Assembly (NCBI RefSeq): GCF_018918185.1
Contig: NZ_JAHLPZ010000005.1
Location: 62,001-126,000 of the forward strand
Reading direction: 5' to 3'
Length of the DNA: 64,000 nucleotides
Source of the DNA: Eubacterium sp. MSJ-21
GTDB lineage: Bacteria > Bacillota > Clostridia > Lachnospirales > Lachnospiraceae
Under the pieces are notes generated by a model, which worked only from the letters and a program-made list of their open reading frames with translations, was not told the DNA's origin and did no database searches. Positions 16,560 through 25,388 of the stretch are shown piece by piece. Position numbers and translations under genes: made by a program. Numbering within the stretch: position 1 is the first letter of the stretch; each line of letters opens with the position of its first letter.

Positions 16560-17419
16560 AAGAAGTTATTACAACAGAGATGAAAAAAGCATTCCGTTCC
16601 AAAGGATTTCTCTTAGCAGCATTGTCCGGCGTTCTGCTCGCAGTCATACAGACAATCTGGGCGTATCAGAATATTTATCAGGTAAATATGAAAGAAAGGA
16701 ATCATATTCTTGGATTACCTGTGACCGATGAACATTACGGTTCATGGTTTCAGACCTGTATCATGCAGGGGTGGATCGGATGTGAATATTACTCATCTTT
16801 TAATCAGTTCCTGTTTTTGGCGCTGCCTCTTTTTGCAGTGTTACCATACAGTATTTCCCTGTATTCGGAATGGAAATCCGGGTATGCAATGCAGATGCTT
16901 GTCCGGCGGGGAAGAAAGCAGTATATCATAAGCAAAGCGGCAGCAATTTTTATAAGTGGGGGCTGTACGGCTGCCTTGCCGCTGTTGGTAAGTCTGTTAC
17001 TTTCCGCCTGTTACCTTCCAGCGATTGGAATTGATCCAATTTCCATGCAGAATGTCGTGGGTAATTCCATGATGTGGAGTGCGCTTTTCTTTGAAAAGCC
17101 AGTGCTATATGCCATCAGCTATACAGGAATTGTATTTGTATATGGGGGAATCTATGCAGAAATTCCACTCCTGTGTGTCGGATGGATGGAAAACAGATTT
17201 GGTACATTGATATTTCCCATGCTGCTTCACTGTATGCTGTTTTATGGTGTGTATAATTTGTTCCCGGAGTTTGCAGCTTACAATCCGGCTATGTTTGTAA
17301 ATCCGAGCCAGCTGGTTTTTGGGATAACATTTCGTGGGATTGTGAGTGTAACAGTTGCGATTCTGGCAGTGGAAGGATTACTGTTATGGCTTTCAAACCG
17401 TCGGCGGGATTTTCTATAA
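16556..17419 (+). CDS. ABC-2 type permease subunit
   Basis: A 287-residue membrane protein starting at GTG (overlap GTGA with the upstream stop). About six hydrophobic segments: one near residues 15-35, then FLFLALPLFAVLPYSISLY, AAALPLLVSLLLSACYL and a C-terminal VSVTVAILAVEGLLLWLSN. The long extracellular loop after helix 1 is typical of ABC-2 permeases in peptide and bacteriocin immunity exporters. It pairs with the ATPase at 17460 and a second, different permease at 18094. The substrate is unknown. Confidence 0.8.
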   Translation: MKEVITTEMKKAFRSKGFLLAALSGVLLAVIQTIWAYQNIYQVNMKERNHILGLPVTDEHYGSWFQTCIMQGWIGCEYYSSFNQFLFLALPLFAVLPYSISLYSEWKSGYAMQMLVRRGRKQYIISKAAAIFISGGCTAALPLLVSLLLSACYLPAIGIDPISMQNVVGNSMMWSALFFEKPVLYAISYTGIVFVYGGIYAEIPLLCVGWMENRFGTLIFPMLLHCMLFYGVYNLFPEFAAYNPAMFVNPSQLVFGITFRGIVSVTVAILAVEGLLLWLSNRRRDFL

Positions 17420-17459
17420 TGTCCGGTGATATCTGTCAAGAGAGGAGTGTGCAGGGAAA

Positions 17460-18092
17460 ATGGAGATAAAGTTAGAACATGTGACAAAGAAGATAAAGGG
17501 AGTTCCGGTATTGCAGGATGTGACAAAGACATTTACCGGGGGCTGTATCTATGGTTTAAGTGGCAAGAATGGCTGTGGGAAAACGATGCTGATGCGGACG
17601 ATGGCAGGACTGATCTATCCGACCAGCGGAGTTGTGAAGATCAATGGAAAGACGCTCGGAAAGGATATTTCATTTCCGCCAAGCATGGGACTTCTGATTG
17701 AGAATCCTGCGTTTCTGCGAGGATATACCGGCTTGGAGAATCTGGAGATACTGGCGAAGGTGCAGGGCGGTGTGCCGCAGGATGAAATCCGGGCAACCCT
17801 GGAACAGGTGGGGCTTGATCCCGACGACAAACGGAAGTATTACAAGTATTCGCTTGGTATGCGTCAGAGGCTTGGAATCGCAGCTGCAATTATGGGAAAA
17901 CCGGATATTATCCTGCTGGATGAACCAATCAATGCGATCGATGCGGAAGGTGTCAGCGTGATCCGGGATGCCATCCGGGCGCTGATGGACGACGAACGGA
18001 TTATTATCATTGCCTGTCACGACAAAGAGGAAATGGAGTATATGGCGGATACGGTTTTGCATATGTCAGAGGGACGGTTGGAGGAAGCATGA
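17460..18092 (+). CDS. ABC transporter ATP-binding protein
   Basis: A 210-residue ATPase. Walker A is GKNGCGKTML (around residue 36, with SGKNG in place of the usual GPNG), the signature is YSLGMRQRLGIA, Walker B is PDIILLDEP, followed by the switch His in IIIACHDKEE. The size and lack of extra domains fit exporters of the BcrA/LanF kind. It lies between two permease genes (two bases before the next start, 40 bases after the first permease), so the transporter is probably two ATPase copies with a heteromeric membrane part. Confidence 0.92.
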   Translation: MEIKLEHVTKKIKGVPVLQDVTKTFTGGCIYGLSGKNGCGKTMLMRTMAGLIYPTSGVVKINGKTLGKDISFPPSMGLLIENPAFLRGYTGLENLEILAKVQGGVPQDEIRATLEQVGLDPDDKRKYYKYSLGMRQRLGIAAAIMGKPDIILLDEPINAIDAEGVSVIRDAIRALMDDERIIIIACHDKEEMEYMADTVLHMSEGRLEEA

Positions 18093-18093
18093 T

Positions 18094-18936
18094 ATGAGAT
18101 TATTGCACTTCTTGGAATATGATATCAGTGAGGGACTGATCCGGTTTTGGAGAAGGTATCTGTGGCTTATCGTGCTTGTCTTTATTACGTGTCTTTTGCT
18201 CGACCGGGCAAGTGGAGATTATCTGGGAATGTATGGCGAAAGCTGGTCACCGCTTGGGTATATGGTCAATGAGTTTTGGGGGCAGAGACCATTTCATTTT
18301 AACCAGAATACACCGGATCAGTTCAGACTTCCATTGGCATGGATTCTGCAGTATATTCTGCTTGCATACTGTATTGGAAATTATGTGGAAGAGGATATGC
18401 ATGGTTTTGGTATGCAGCTTATGTTGAAGAGCCGGAGCCGTGTGCTGTGGTGGAGCTCGAAATGTATCTGCTGTGTCTGCATCAACCTGTTTTATTTTCT
18501 GCTGCTCTATGGCATGACATACGGATATGCATGGATTTCAACCGGGAACATGTCGATTTCCGGTCAGAAGATAGCACTTTCTCTTTACTATGGAGAGGAG
18601 GTGGCAGATACCCCGGTGTCAGAGCTTATTTGTATGGCGGTGCTCTTTCCTGTGCTGGCAGGTATCGTGCAGTCGATGATACAGCTTCTGTTATCTCTCT
18701 ATATGAATAGTGCAGCGGTAATGAGTGTGATTACATTTATTCTGGTGCTGTCAGCGTATTATGGAAATCGCTTTTTGGTGCATGGATATGCGATGATGTG
18801 CAGGTATTATTCTGACAGTCTGTATCCGCAGGATGTGGTGCTTACGACTACGTTTGGGATTCCATATCTCATCTGCCTGATTGCAGGATTGACAGGCTGT
18901 GGATATGGAATCATGCGAAAGCGGAATATTATGTGA
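18094..18936 (+). CDS. Second ABC-2 type permease subunit
   Basis: A 280-residue membrane protein. The start at 18094 has GGAGG upstream and lies one base after the ATPase stop; the longer reading from 18010 overlaps the ATPase and is rejected. Hydrophobic segments include YLWLIVLVFITCLLL, LPLAWILQYILLAYCIGNYV, CVCINLFYFLLLYGMTYGY and YLICLIAGLTGCGYGIM. It is not obviously similar to the 16556 permease. Last gene of the exporter unit, convergent with the DUF6512 gene. Confidence 0.8.
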   Translation: MRLLHFLEYDISEGLIRFWRRYLWLIVLVFITCLLLDRASGDYLGMYGESWSPLGYMVNEFWGQRPFHFNQNTPDQFRLPLAWILQYILLAYCIGNYVEEDMHGFGMQLMLKSRSRVLWWSSKCICCVCINLFYFLLLYGMTYGYAWISTGNMSISGQKIALSLYYGEEVADTPVSELICMAVLFPVLAGIVQSMIQLLLSLYMNSAAVMSVITFILVLSAYYGNRFLVHGYAMMCRYYSDSLYPQDVVLTTTFGIPYLICLIAGLTGCGYGIMRKRNIM

Positions 18937-18960
18937 ATGCGAGCGGAATCTGGTCAGATA

Positions 18961-19455
18961 TCAGATCTCCCGGAAGATGCCGAGCTGTGGTGGATATTCC
19001 GTAAAGGTGAAAAATGCCGCGGTTAAGAGGAGCAAAATCGCGGAAGAAAGGATGAGCTTTTCTGCCTTCCCATTTCGGTAGACATCATTTTCGACAAAGA
19101 GGGCGAAGATAACACCTGCAAAATACAATACAATGTTAATCCAGTCGTAGTTTTTGCCAAGGATACCATTCAATGTATAGAAGACTGCGACGATGAAAAT
19201 CATGCCGGACAAGATGCCGAGGGTGCGTGCCCAAAGGTAATTTGCCGGCATTTTTTCGTGGAAGAAGAACAGCTCGACCAACGTGAGCAGGAGCATCGGG
19301 AAGAAGAGCAGCTTCAGATGCTCCCATGTGGATTCGTTGACGGCAGAGAACAGCCCGACGATGCGGTTTTGATCCGACCATTCATAGGTGAAATGCAGCA
19401 GCACTCCGAGGATGGAGATAAATAGAAAGCGGATGGCGTTGGTTTTGAATTTCAT
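18961..19455 (-). CDS. DUF6512-type integral membrane protein
   Basis: A 164-residue protein with five or six hydrophobic segments and the conserved-looking stretch AVNESTWEHLKLLFFPML after the first helix, which matches my recollection of the DUF6512 family. AAAGGA precedes the start on the minus strand. It faces the exporter genes convergently and is followed upstream by a noncoding repeat array. No function is known. Confidence 0.78.
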   Translation of the reverse strand: MKFKTNAIRFLFISILGVLLHFTYEWSDQNRIVGLFSAVNESTWEHLKLLFFPMLLLTLVELFFFHEKMPANYLWARTLGILSGMIFIVAVFYTLNGILGKNYDWINIVLYFAGVIFALFVENDVYRNGKAEKLILSSAILLLLTAAFFTFTEYPPQLGIFREI

Positions 19456-19578
19456 GTTGGTTTGTCCTTTCTTGGGTTAGTTGGTTCATGCAGATATGCA
19501 TATAGTTTATGGATTTTTTGGAAATTTATACTATGTCCTGAGAAAGTATATGCGTGGATTGGGAGAATATTTAAAAAA

Positions 19579-20107
19579 AGAAGATTTGCTCCAATGAGTG
19601 AAATTGTGGGAGCGGGTAAATTGGAGCAGAAGTGCCTGATATCGGAAGGTTACTCCAAGAGGAAGAAAGAGGAAAGCAAGCGAGTGGGAGCAGAAGCTGG
19701 CAAAACCGGAAGATTACTCCAAGAGGAAGAAAGGGGAAAGCAAGCGGGTTGGAGCAGAAGTGGGTTAAACCGGAAGATTACTCCAAGTTGAAGGAAAAGG
19801 AAAGCAAGCGGGTTGGAGTAAAAGTGTGCAAAACCGGAAGATTACTCCAAGAGGAAGAAAGGGGAAAGCAAGCGGGTTGGAGCAGAAGTGAGTTATACCG
19901 GAAGATTGCTCCAAGTTGAAGGAAAAGGAAAGCAAGCGGGTTGGAGCAGAAGTGAGTTAAACCGGAAGATTACTCCAAGTTGAAGGAAAAGGAAAGCAAG
20001 CGGGTTGGAGCAGAAGTGAGTTAAACCGGAAGATTACTCCAAGTGGAAGGAAGAGGAAAGCAAGCGGGTTGGAGCAGATGTGTGCAAAACAGCAAGATTG
20101 CTCCAAA
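19579..20107. repeat. Array of 64-bp tandem repeats, eight copies plus a partial one
   Basis: Copies start at 19621, 19685, 19749, 19813, 19877, 19941, 20005 and 20069, an exact 64-bp period with no indels. A partial ninth copy (TTGCTCCAA) upstream at 19586-19594 is in register. Each unit has TTGGAGYA near its start and TRCTCCAA about 30 bases later, able to form a hairpin. In copy 4 (TTGGAGTA/TACTCCAA) and copy 5 (TTGGAGCA/TGCTCCAA) the arms differ but still pair. 64 is not a multiple of three, so the open frames crossing it are not coding. The rest of 19456-20257 shows no gene. Confidence 0.92.
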
Positions 20108-20134
20108 TATAAAAAAGAGGAAAGAAAAACATGG

Positions 20135-20163
20135 TTGAAACAAGGAAAAAGCATATGTATAAT
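20135..20163 (+). promoter_or_regulatory. Promoter of dtd and the following genes
   Basis: TTGAAA (20135-20140), 17 bases, TATAAT (20158-20163), a near-consensus promoter immediately after the repeat array and 95 bases before dtd. Confidence 0.8.
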
Positions 20164-20257
20164 AGGGATGCTTAGCAAGAAACAGAGACAGATAAGAACA
20201 ACATAGAATATCTGATTTCTGTCGAAAAAATTAAACAAGAACAACAGGAGAAGAATC

Positions 20258-20704
20258 ATGAGAATCGTAATACAGCGTGTTAATCACGCGTCCGTAAAAG
20301 TAGATGGAGAGACAATCGGAAGCATCGGCAAGGGCTATCTGCTTCTGCTCGGTGTGGCAGAGGGAGATACAAAGGAGATGGTTGACCGCTATGTGAAGAA
20401 GCTTTCAACTTTGCGGATCTTTGCAGATGAAGAGGGCAAGACGAACCTGTCAATTACCGATGTAGGCGGAGAGGTGCTGGTCGTATCCCAGTTCACATTA
20501 TATGCGGACTGCAAGAAAGGAAACCGCCCAAGCTTTGTGAAGGCGGGTGCGCCGGACTTTGCAGAGGAGATGTATGAGTATTTCAAGGCAAAATGCGTAG
20601 AGACGTTCGGGAAAGTGGAATGCGGAAGCTTTGGTGCTGATATGAAGGTCGAGTTGGAGAACGATGGTCCATTCACAATCTTGTGGGACAGCGAGGAATG
20701 GTAA
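20258..20704 (+). CDS. dtd: D-aminoacyl-tRNA deacylase
   Basis: A 148-residue enzyme that hydrolyses D-amino acids (and glycine mischarged on tRNA-Ala) from tRNA. The hallmarks are [13 protein letters not shown] at the start, the active-site SQFTLYAD (family SQFTLxA) and the C-terminal ENDGPFTI (family NxGPVT, here with Phe for Val). Length is normal. AGGAG precedes the start. MATE transporter follows after three bases, likely in one message from the promoter at 20135. Confidence 0.95.
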   Translation: MRIVIQRVNHASVKVDGETIGSIGKGYLLLLGVAEGDTKEMVDRYVKKLSTLRIFADEEGKTNLSITDVGGEVLVVSQFTLYADCKKGNRPSFVKAGAPDFAEEMYEYFKAKCVETFGKVECGSFGADMKVELENDGPFTILWDSEEW

Positions 20705-20707
20705 AAC

Positions 20708-22030
20708 ATGAAACAAGACAGCCAGATGTTTGGCACAGAGAAAATCAGTAAAATACTATGGAATATGGCACCGCCCGTGATGCTGGCGCAGTTGATACAG
20801 GCACTTTATAACATTGTGGACAGCTTCTTTGTCGGGCGGTATTCCGAGAGCGGACTGACCGCACTGTCCATTATCTATCCAATCCAGCTTCTGATGATTG
20901 CGTTTGCAGTGGGAACCGGCGTTGGTATCAATACGTGCATGGCACATTACTTGGGATTGTCCGAGGAGAAAAAGGCGGACGAGATCGGTGGAATCGGCAC
21001 GCCGCTTACGTTATTTATGTGGGCAGTATTCGCAGTGGTCTGCTACTTCTTCATGCCTGCGTATGCGAAGATGTCAACGGATTCCGCAGAGGTAATCAAA
21101 GAGGTTGTGACGTATGGACGGATTGTATGCGTCTTTTCTTTTGGACTTTTTCTGGAGAGCATCTGGACGAAGATTCTGCAGGCAAACGGCGATATGAAGA
21201 CGCCGATGATCGCGCAGATTGCAGGCGCGGTTACAAACATCGTACTCGATCCGCTTCTGATCTTCGGTATGTTTGGATTGCCGAAGATGGGAATCGCAGG
21301 AGCTGCGGCAGCAACCGTCGTTGGTCAGATCGTAGCGGCGCTGATCGTCATGCGCAGAGGATTCCGGAGGTCGCCGGCGTTATCTGTATATCTGCCGGAT
21401 ATCCGCAAAATTTATAAGATGGGAATCCCGAATATCCTGATGCAGTCTGCGTACACGTTCTATATATTTGGTCTCAATATGGTACTTGCAACCTTCTCTG
21501 ATCAGGCGGTGACAGTACTTGGACTTTATTACAAATGGCAGGCGTTTTTCTTCATTCCGCTCGGCGCGATGCAGACCTGTATCGTGCCGATCTTAAGCTA
21601 CAACTATGCAACGATGAAGATTGGCCGCTGCAAGAAGACGCTGTCATTGGCACTTATATATGGAGTATCCCTGATGATGATTGGTGTGCTTTGCTTTGAA
21701 CTGATGCCGGGGCAGATGCTGCATGTATTCTCGCATGACGCAGAAGTGATCCGTATTGGGAAGGTGGCGTTCCGTATTATTGCGGTGAGCTTTATTCCGC
21801 TTGTAACATCATTGACATTTCCGGTGTTCTTTCAGGCAGTTGGAAAAGCGTTTACAAGCAGTATGCTTACGGTGATAAGAACGGTATTTTTATTTGTGCC
21901 GCTCGGGTATGCATTTTCAAAAATCGGGCTAAACTTCTTCTGGCTGACATTTCCGGTTACGGATATTATTACGTCGGTTGCCGGATTTTTGCTGTACCGC
22001 CGCTTCCTAAGATTCACCAAAAGTTCATAG
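20708..22030 (+). CDS. MATE family multidrug/metabolite exporter
   Basis: A 440-residue membrane protein with twelve hydrophobic segments in two homologous halves. The first (NMAPPVMLAQLIQALYNIVDSFFVGR) is the standard MATE opening, and QANGDMKTPMIAQIAGAVTNIVLDPLLIFG is the family signature of helix 5-6. GAGGAA precedes the start. Co-transcribed with dtd. Cation-coupled drug or metabolite efflux is the family role; substrate unknown. Confidence 0.93.
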   Translation: MKQDSQMFGTEKISKILWNMAPPVMLAQLIQALYNIVDSFFVGRYSESGLTALSIIYPIQLLMIAFAVGTGVGINTCMAHYLGLSEEKKADEIGGIGTPLTLFMWAVFAVVCYFFMPAYAKMSTDSAEVIKEVVTYGRIVCVFSFGLFLESIWTKILQANGDMKTPMIAQIAGAVTNIVLDPLLIFGMFGLPKMGIAGAAAATVVGQIVAALIVMRRGFRRSPALSVYLPDIRKIYKMGIPNILMQSAYTFYIFGLNMVLATFSDQAVTVLGLYYKWQAFFFIPLGAMQTCIVPILSYNYATMKIGRCKKTLSLALIYGVSLMMIGVLCFELMPGQMLHVFSHDAEVIRIGKVAFRIIAVSFIPLVTSLTFPVFFQAVGKAFTSSMLTVIRTVFLFVPLGYAFSKIGLNFFWLTFPVTDIITSVAGFLLYRRFLRFTKSS

Positions 22031-22038
22031 AATTTGCG

Positions 22039-22067
22039 TTGTTTCAGCAAATCTCCTGTGCTATCAT
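22039..22067 (+). promoter_or_regulatory. Probable promoter of the P-type ATPase gene
   Basis: TTGTTT (22039-22044), 17 bases, TATCAT (22062-22067), 54 bases before the start codon. Confidence 0.5.
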
Positions 22068-22120
22068 ATGTAATAATTTGGAAGATATAGAATTAGGGTA
22101 TTTTCAAAAAGGAGAAGATT

Positions 22121-24502
22121 ATGGGACTTACGCAGCAACAAGTACAGGAACGGATCGATCAGGGACTGACGAACGAAACCGACCTGTCTACCGATAAAAC
22201 AACGAAGGAGATTATCGTCTCCAATACATTCACATATTTTAACCTGATCTTTTTGATCATTACGGTCTTACTCTGTCTGGTCGGTTCTTTTCGGAACCTG
22301 ACTTTCCTGCCGATCGTCATCGGCAATACACTGATTGGAATTATACAGGAGATCCGCGCGAAGCGGACACTGGACAAGATGAATCTGCTGAATGCACCGC
22401 ATGCCATCGTCGTGCGGGACGGCGTGAAGCAGAAGATTGAAACCGAACAGCTTGTACAGGATGATGAGATCATCTTGGAGGCGGGCAACCAGATCTGCGC
22501 AGATGCAGTCGTTGTGGAAGGAAGCGTGCAGGTCAATGAATCGCTGCTTACCGGAGAAGCGGACGAGGTAGAGAAAAATCCCGGCGACGAACTCTTCTCC
22601 GGAAGCTTTGTCGTATCGGGACAATGCCATGCCGAACTCACACACGTTGGAAATGAATCCTACATCGCGAAGCTCTCACAGGAAGCAAAGACGATGGGAA
22701 GCGGCGAGCAGTCTGAGATGATCCGCTCGATCAACCAGATCGTCAAATGGGTCGGTATCGTGATCATCCCAATCGGACTTCTGCTGTTTTATCAGAGCCA
22801 TTTTATCAATCACGAGACAATTCGGCGGAGTGTGACAGCGACGGTTGCCGCGATCATCGGTATGATCCCGGAGGGATTATATTTACTTACGACAATCGCG
22901 CTGGCACTCAGCACCATGAAGCTTGCCAGCCGGAAGGTGCTGCTGCATGATATGAAGAGCATCGAAGCACTTGCGCGTGTCGATGTGCTGTGTGTGGATA
23001 AGACCGGTACGATCACTGAGCCGACGATGAATGTCAAGCAGATCATATGCAGTAAGAACGGGAAGAATCTGCTGCACACGCCGGAGGAATTGCAGGAATT
23101 ACTTGTGGATTATACCCTTGCATCGAACGACAATAATGCGACGATGCAGGCCCTCCGGACATTTGCCGGAAATGAGAGTGTGGCACCAAGCCGGACCGTT
23201 GTGGAACGGTATCCTTTTTCTTCGACAACGAAATATGGAGCAATCGTATTTACCGAGGGAACGTATATATTAGGGGCGCCGGAATTTGTCATGGGTGATG
23301 CGTATGCAACCGTGGAAAAAGAAATTTCAACCTTCACAAAAATCGGTGACCGTGTCCTGATTTTTGCGAAATATGCAGGAACCGACTTAAAGCATGGACT
23401 TACCGAAGAAGTGATTCCGCTTGGATTTGTCGTGCTTGCGAACCCGATCCGGGCAAATGCGAAGCAGACCTTCGAATATTTTAACGATCAGGGCGTGGCA
23501 ATCAAGGTCATCTCCGGAGATAATCCGGGAACAGTTTCTGAGGTTGCGCTGCAGGCAGGAATCCTGGGTGCAGAAAATTACGTGGATGCGACCACACTTG
23601 ATACAGCGGCGAAGCTTAGGGATGCGGTGGAACAGTACACTGTCTTTGGACGTGTGACACCGAAGCAGAAACAGAAGCTTGTGAAGGCATTGCAGATAAA
23701 AGGACATACAGTTGCGATGACCGGCGATGGTGTCAATGATATCTTAGCGATGAAGGATGCAGACTGCAGCGTGGCGATGGCATCGGGAAGTGAGGCAGCA
23801 GCGCAGGCAGCACAGGTTGTATTGCTGGATTCGGATTTTGCCCATATGCCGGATGTTGTGTATGAAGGAAGGCGTGTCGTTAATAACGTACAGCGATCGG
23901 CGAGTTTGTTCCTTGTAAAGAATATATTTTCCCTGTTGATGGCAGTATTCTCGATGGTTTTGATGATCACATATCCGCTTGAACCGGCACAGGTGTCTTT
24001 GATCAGCATGTTTACAATCGGCGCACCGGGATTTCTGCTTGCTTTAGAGCCGAACAAGAATCGGATTGAAGGCAGGTTTATCACGAACGTACTTTTAAAA
24101 GCACTGCCGGGAGGACTAACTGACGTGATTGTAGTCGGGGCACTTGTCATGCTCGGATCTGTATTCGGACTTCCGGATGCGAGCGTGGCGACAGCCGCAA
24201 CAATGGTTTTGTCAGTTGTTGGATTTATGATCTTATTTAAGATCAGCGAACCGCTCAATAAGATGAAGTACGGCGTAATCTTTCTGAATATATTTGGACT
24301 TGTATTCTCCGGAATTTTCCTGAAGAAGCTGTTCGCATTAAGTGATATGTCAAACCGGTGTATATTGCTGATGGTTGTGTTTGGATTTGCAGCAGAATCC
24401 CTGTTTCGGTATCTCACGTTGATTGCGGAGAAGTTACGGGCGTATTATGAGAAAAAACGTCGGTACACAGGGTACAAACAAAAGCGCAGACTTCGCAGAT
24501 AA
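22121..24502 (+). CDS. Cation-translocating P-type ATPase (CtpE-like)
   Basis: A 793-residue ion pump. N-terminal cation-ATPase region (LTQQQVQERIDQGLTNE), TM1-2, actuator domain with SLLTGEADEV (TGES/TGE motif), the phosphorylation motif DKTGTIT (Asp near residue 293), KMKDADCSVAMASGSEAA preceded by MTGDGVNDILA, and six C-terminal helices. It lacks metal-binding CxxC domains and the CPC motif, so it is not a heavy-metal pump. The overall pattern (PEGLYLL in TM4) resembles mycobacterial CtpE, a calcium-related pump; ion assignment here is inference. AAGGAG precedes the start. A single gene closed by a terminator. Confidence 0.88.
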   Translation: MGLTQQQVQERIDQGLTNETDLSTDKTTKEIIVSNTFTYFNLIFLIITVLLCLVGSFRNLTFLPIVIGNTLIGIIQEIRAKRTLDKMNLLNAPHAIVVRDGVKQKIETEQLVQDDEIILEAGNQICADAVVVEGSVQVNESLLTGEADEVEKNPGDELFSGSFVVSGQCHAELTHVGNESYIAKLSQEAKTMGSGEQSEMIRSINQIVKWVGIVIIPIGLLLFYQSHFINHETIRRSVTATVAAIIGMIPEGLYLLTTIALALSTMKLASRKVLLHDMKSIEALARVDVLCVDKTGTITEPTMNVKQIICSKNGKNLLHTPEELQELLVDYTLASNDNNATMQALRTFAGNESVAPSRTVVERYPFSSTTKYGAIVFTEGTYILGAPEFVMGDAYATVEKEISTFTKIGDRVLIFAKYAGTDLKHGLTEEVIPLGFVVLANPIRANAKQTFEYFNDQGVAIKVISGDNPGTVSEVALQAGILGAENYVDATTLDTAAKLRDAVEQYTVFGRVTPKQKQKLVKALQIKGHTVAMTGDGVNDILAMKDADCSVAMASGSEAAAQAAQVVLLDSDFAHMPDVVYEGRRVVNNVQRSASLFLVKNIFSLLMAVFSMVLMITYPLEPAQVSLISMFTIGAPGFLLALEPNKNRIEGRFITNVLLKALPGGLTDVIVVGALVMLGSVFGLPDASVATAATMVLSVVGFMILFKISEPLNKMKYGVIFLNIFGLVFSGIFLKKLFALSDMSNRCILLMVVFGFAAESLFRYLTLIAEKLRAYYEKKRRYTGYKQKRRLRR

Positions 24503-24526
24503 TGAAGTAAAGAAATGATAAGAAAA

Positions 24527-24585
24527 AAGAGAAATCTGGATACATGAGGAATTCCCTCACAGACCGGATTTCTCTTGTTTTATTT
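24527..24585 (+). terminator. Terminator after the P-type ATPase gene
   Basis: AAGAGAAATC (24527-24536) pairs with GATTTCTCTT (24567-24576), followed by GTTTTATTTT. An inner hairpin (TGAGG / CCTCA) fills the loop. Confidence 0.8.
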
Positions 24586-24632
24586 TATAGTATCAAATGA
24601 TTATAATGCCATAAGATATGAATCGTGACATA

Positions 24633-25232
24633 TTACATGGCTGCAACTCTGGCATCAATATAGCGGATCAGTTCTTCTGCAGAAGCCTTTAAGCCAAGGC
24701 GGCTTGTGTTGATACAGAGATCGTAGTAGCGGGAATCCCCCCATTTCCCAGAGGAAAATGAGTTGTGATACTGCTTTCTGCTTTTATCATGACGTTTCAT
24801 CTTTGTAAGTGCTTCATCAGCGGATACATGCTTGACTTCCATAATTCGCTGCTGCTTCACATCAGTGTCTCCAACTAAGAAAATCGAAATCAATCCATCG
24901 TTATCCTGCAGGATGTTCTCGGCGCATCGGCCAAGTACTACAAAGGATTCGCCGTTTTCTGCTTTTTCTTTCAGAAAGTTAAACTGCATTTCTGCAACAA
25001 TCTTTTCTACAGAATTCGACTGTCCCAAAACCGTTCTTGTTATAAATGGATTCGCTGGTTTTTCATCATATTTCTTATAGACGTCATACGAATTTCCTGT
25101 TTCCTTGGATAATTCATCCAGAATATTTCTGTCATAGAGAGAAATGTTGTAATGTTTTGCAAGCATTTCCGCAATCACGTGTCCGCCACTTCCATATTCT
25201 CGTCCGATCGAAATAATGACTTGTTTGTTCAT
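24633..25232 (-). CDS. Cytidylate kinase-like protein
   Basis: A 199-residue P-loop kinase-like protein opening with VIISIGREYGSGGHVIAEML, where GREYGSGG replaces the standard P-loop of cytidylate kinase, as in the Cytidylate_kin2 family. The lid region has the Arg-rich MKRHDKSRKQYHNSFS followed by WGDSRYYDLCINTSRLG. The substrate is not established for this family. GGGAG precedes the start on the minus strand, with a promoter at 25289-25318. Single-gene unit, divergent from the OPT transporter. Confidence 0.9.
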   Translation of the reverse strand: MNKQVIISIGREYGSGGHVIAEMLAKHYNISLYDRNILDELSKETGNSYDVYKKYDEKPANPFITRTVLGQSNSVEKIVAEMQFNFLKEKAENGESFVVLGRCAENILQDNDGLISIFLVGDTDVKQQRIMEVKHVSADEALTKMKRHDKSRKQYHNSFSSGKWGDSRYYDLCINTSRLGLKASAEELIRYIDARVAAM

Positions 25233-25288
25233 AATGATACGCTCCCTTCTGTCGTGAAATGTGTCTGCCTTTCGCGTCTTCTATTTAC

Positions 25289-25318
25289 AATTATACATAA
25301 GAAGGATGGAAAAAGTCA
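25289..25318 (-). promoter_or_regulatory. Promoter of the cytidylate kinase-like gene
   Basis: On the minus strand TTGACT (25313-25318), 18 bases, TATAAT (25289-25294). Confidence 0.7.
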
Positions 25319-25388
25319 ATGTATGTAAGCAGGAAAAATGGGAAAAACTATATCTGTTAAGAAGTATAAAAACAGGGAGAAACAGACA

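Noticed and set aside
18010-18093. Extended N-terminus for the second ABC permease
   Set aside because: It would overlap the ATPase gene by 83 bases in another frame; GGAGG lies just before the ATG at 18094.
19462-19919. Open reading frames running through the 64-bp repeat array
   Set aside because: The 64-base period shifts frame each unit, the products are low-complexity and no ribosome binding site precedes them; they are by-products of the repeats.
19579-20107. Possible CRISPR array
   Set aside because: Units are contiguous and near-identical along their whole length, with no unique spacers and no cas genes nearby.
23578-24417. Antisense frame of 279 codons within the P-type ATPase
   Set aside because: Shadow of a well-defined gene; no start signal.
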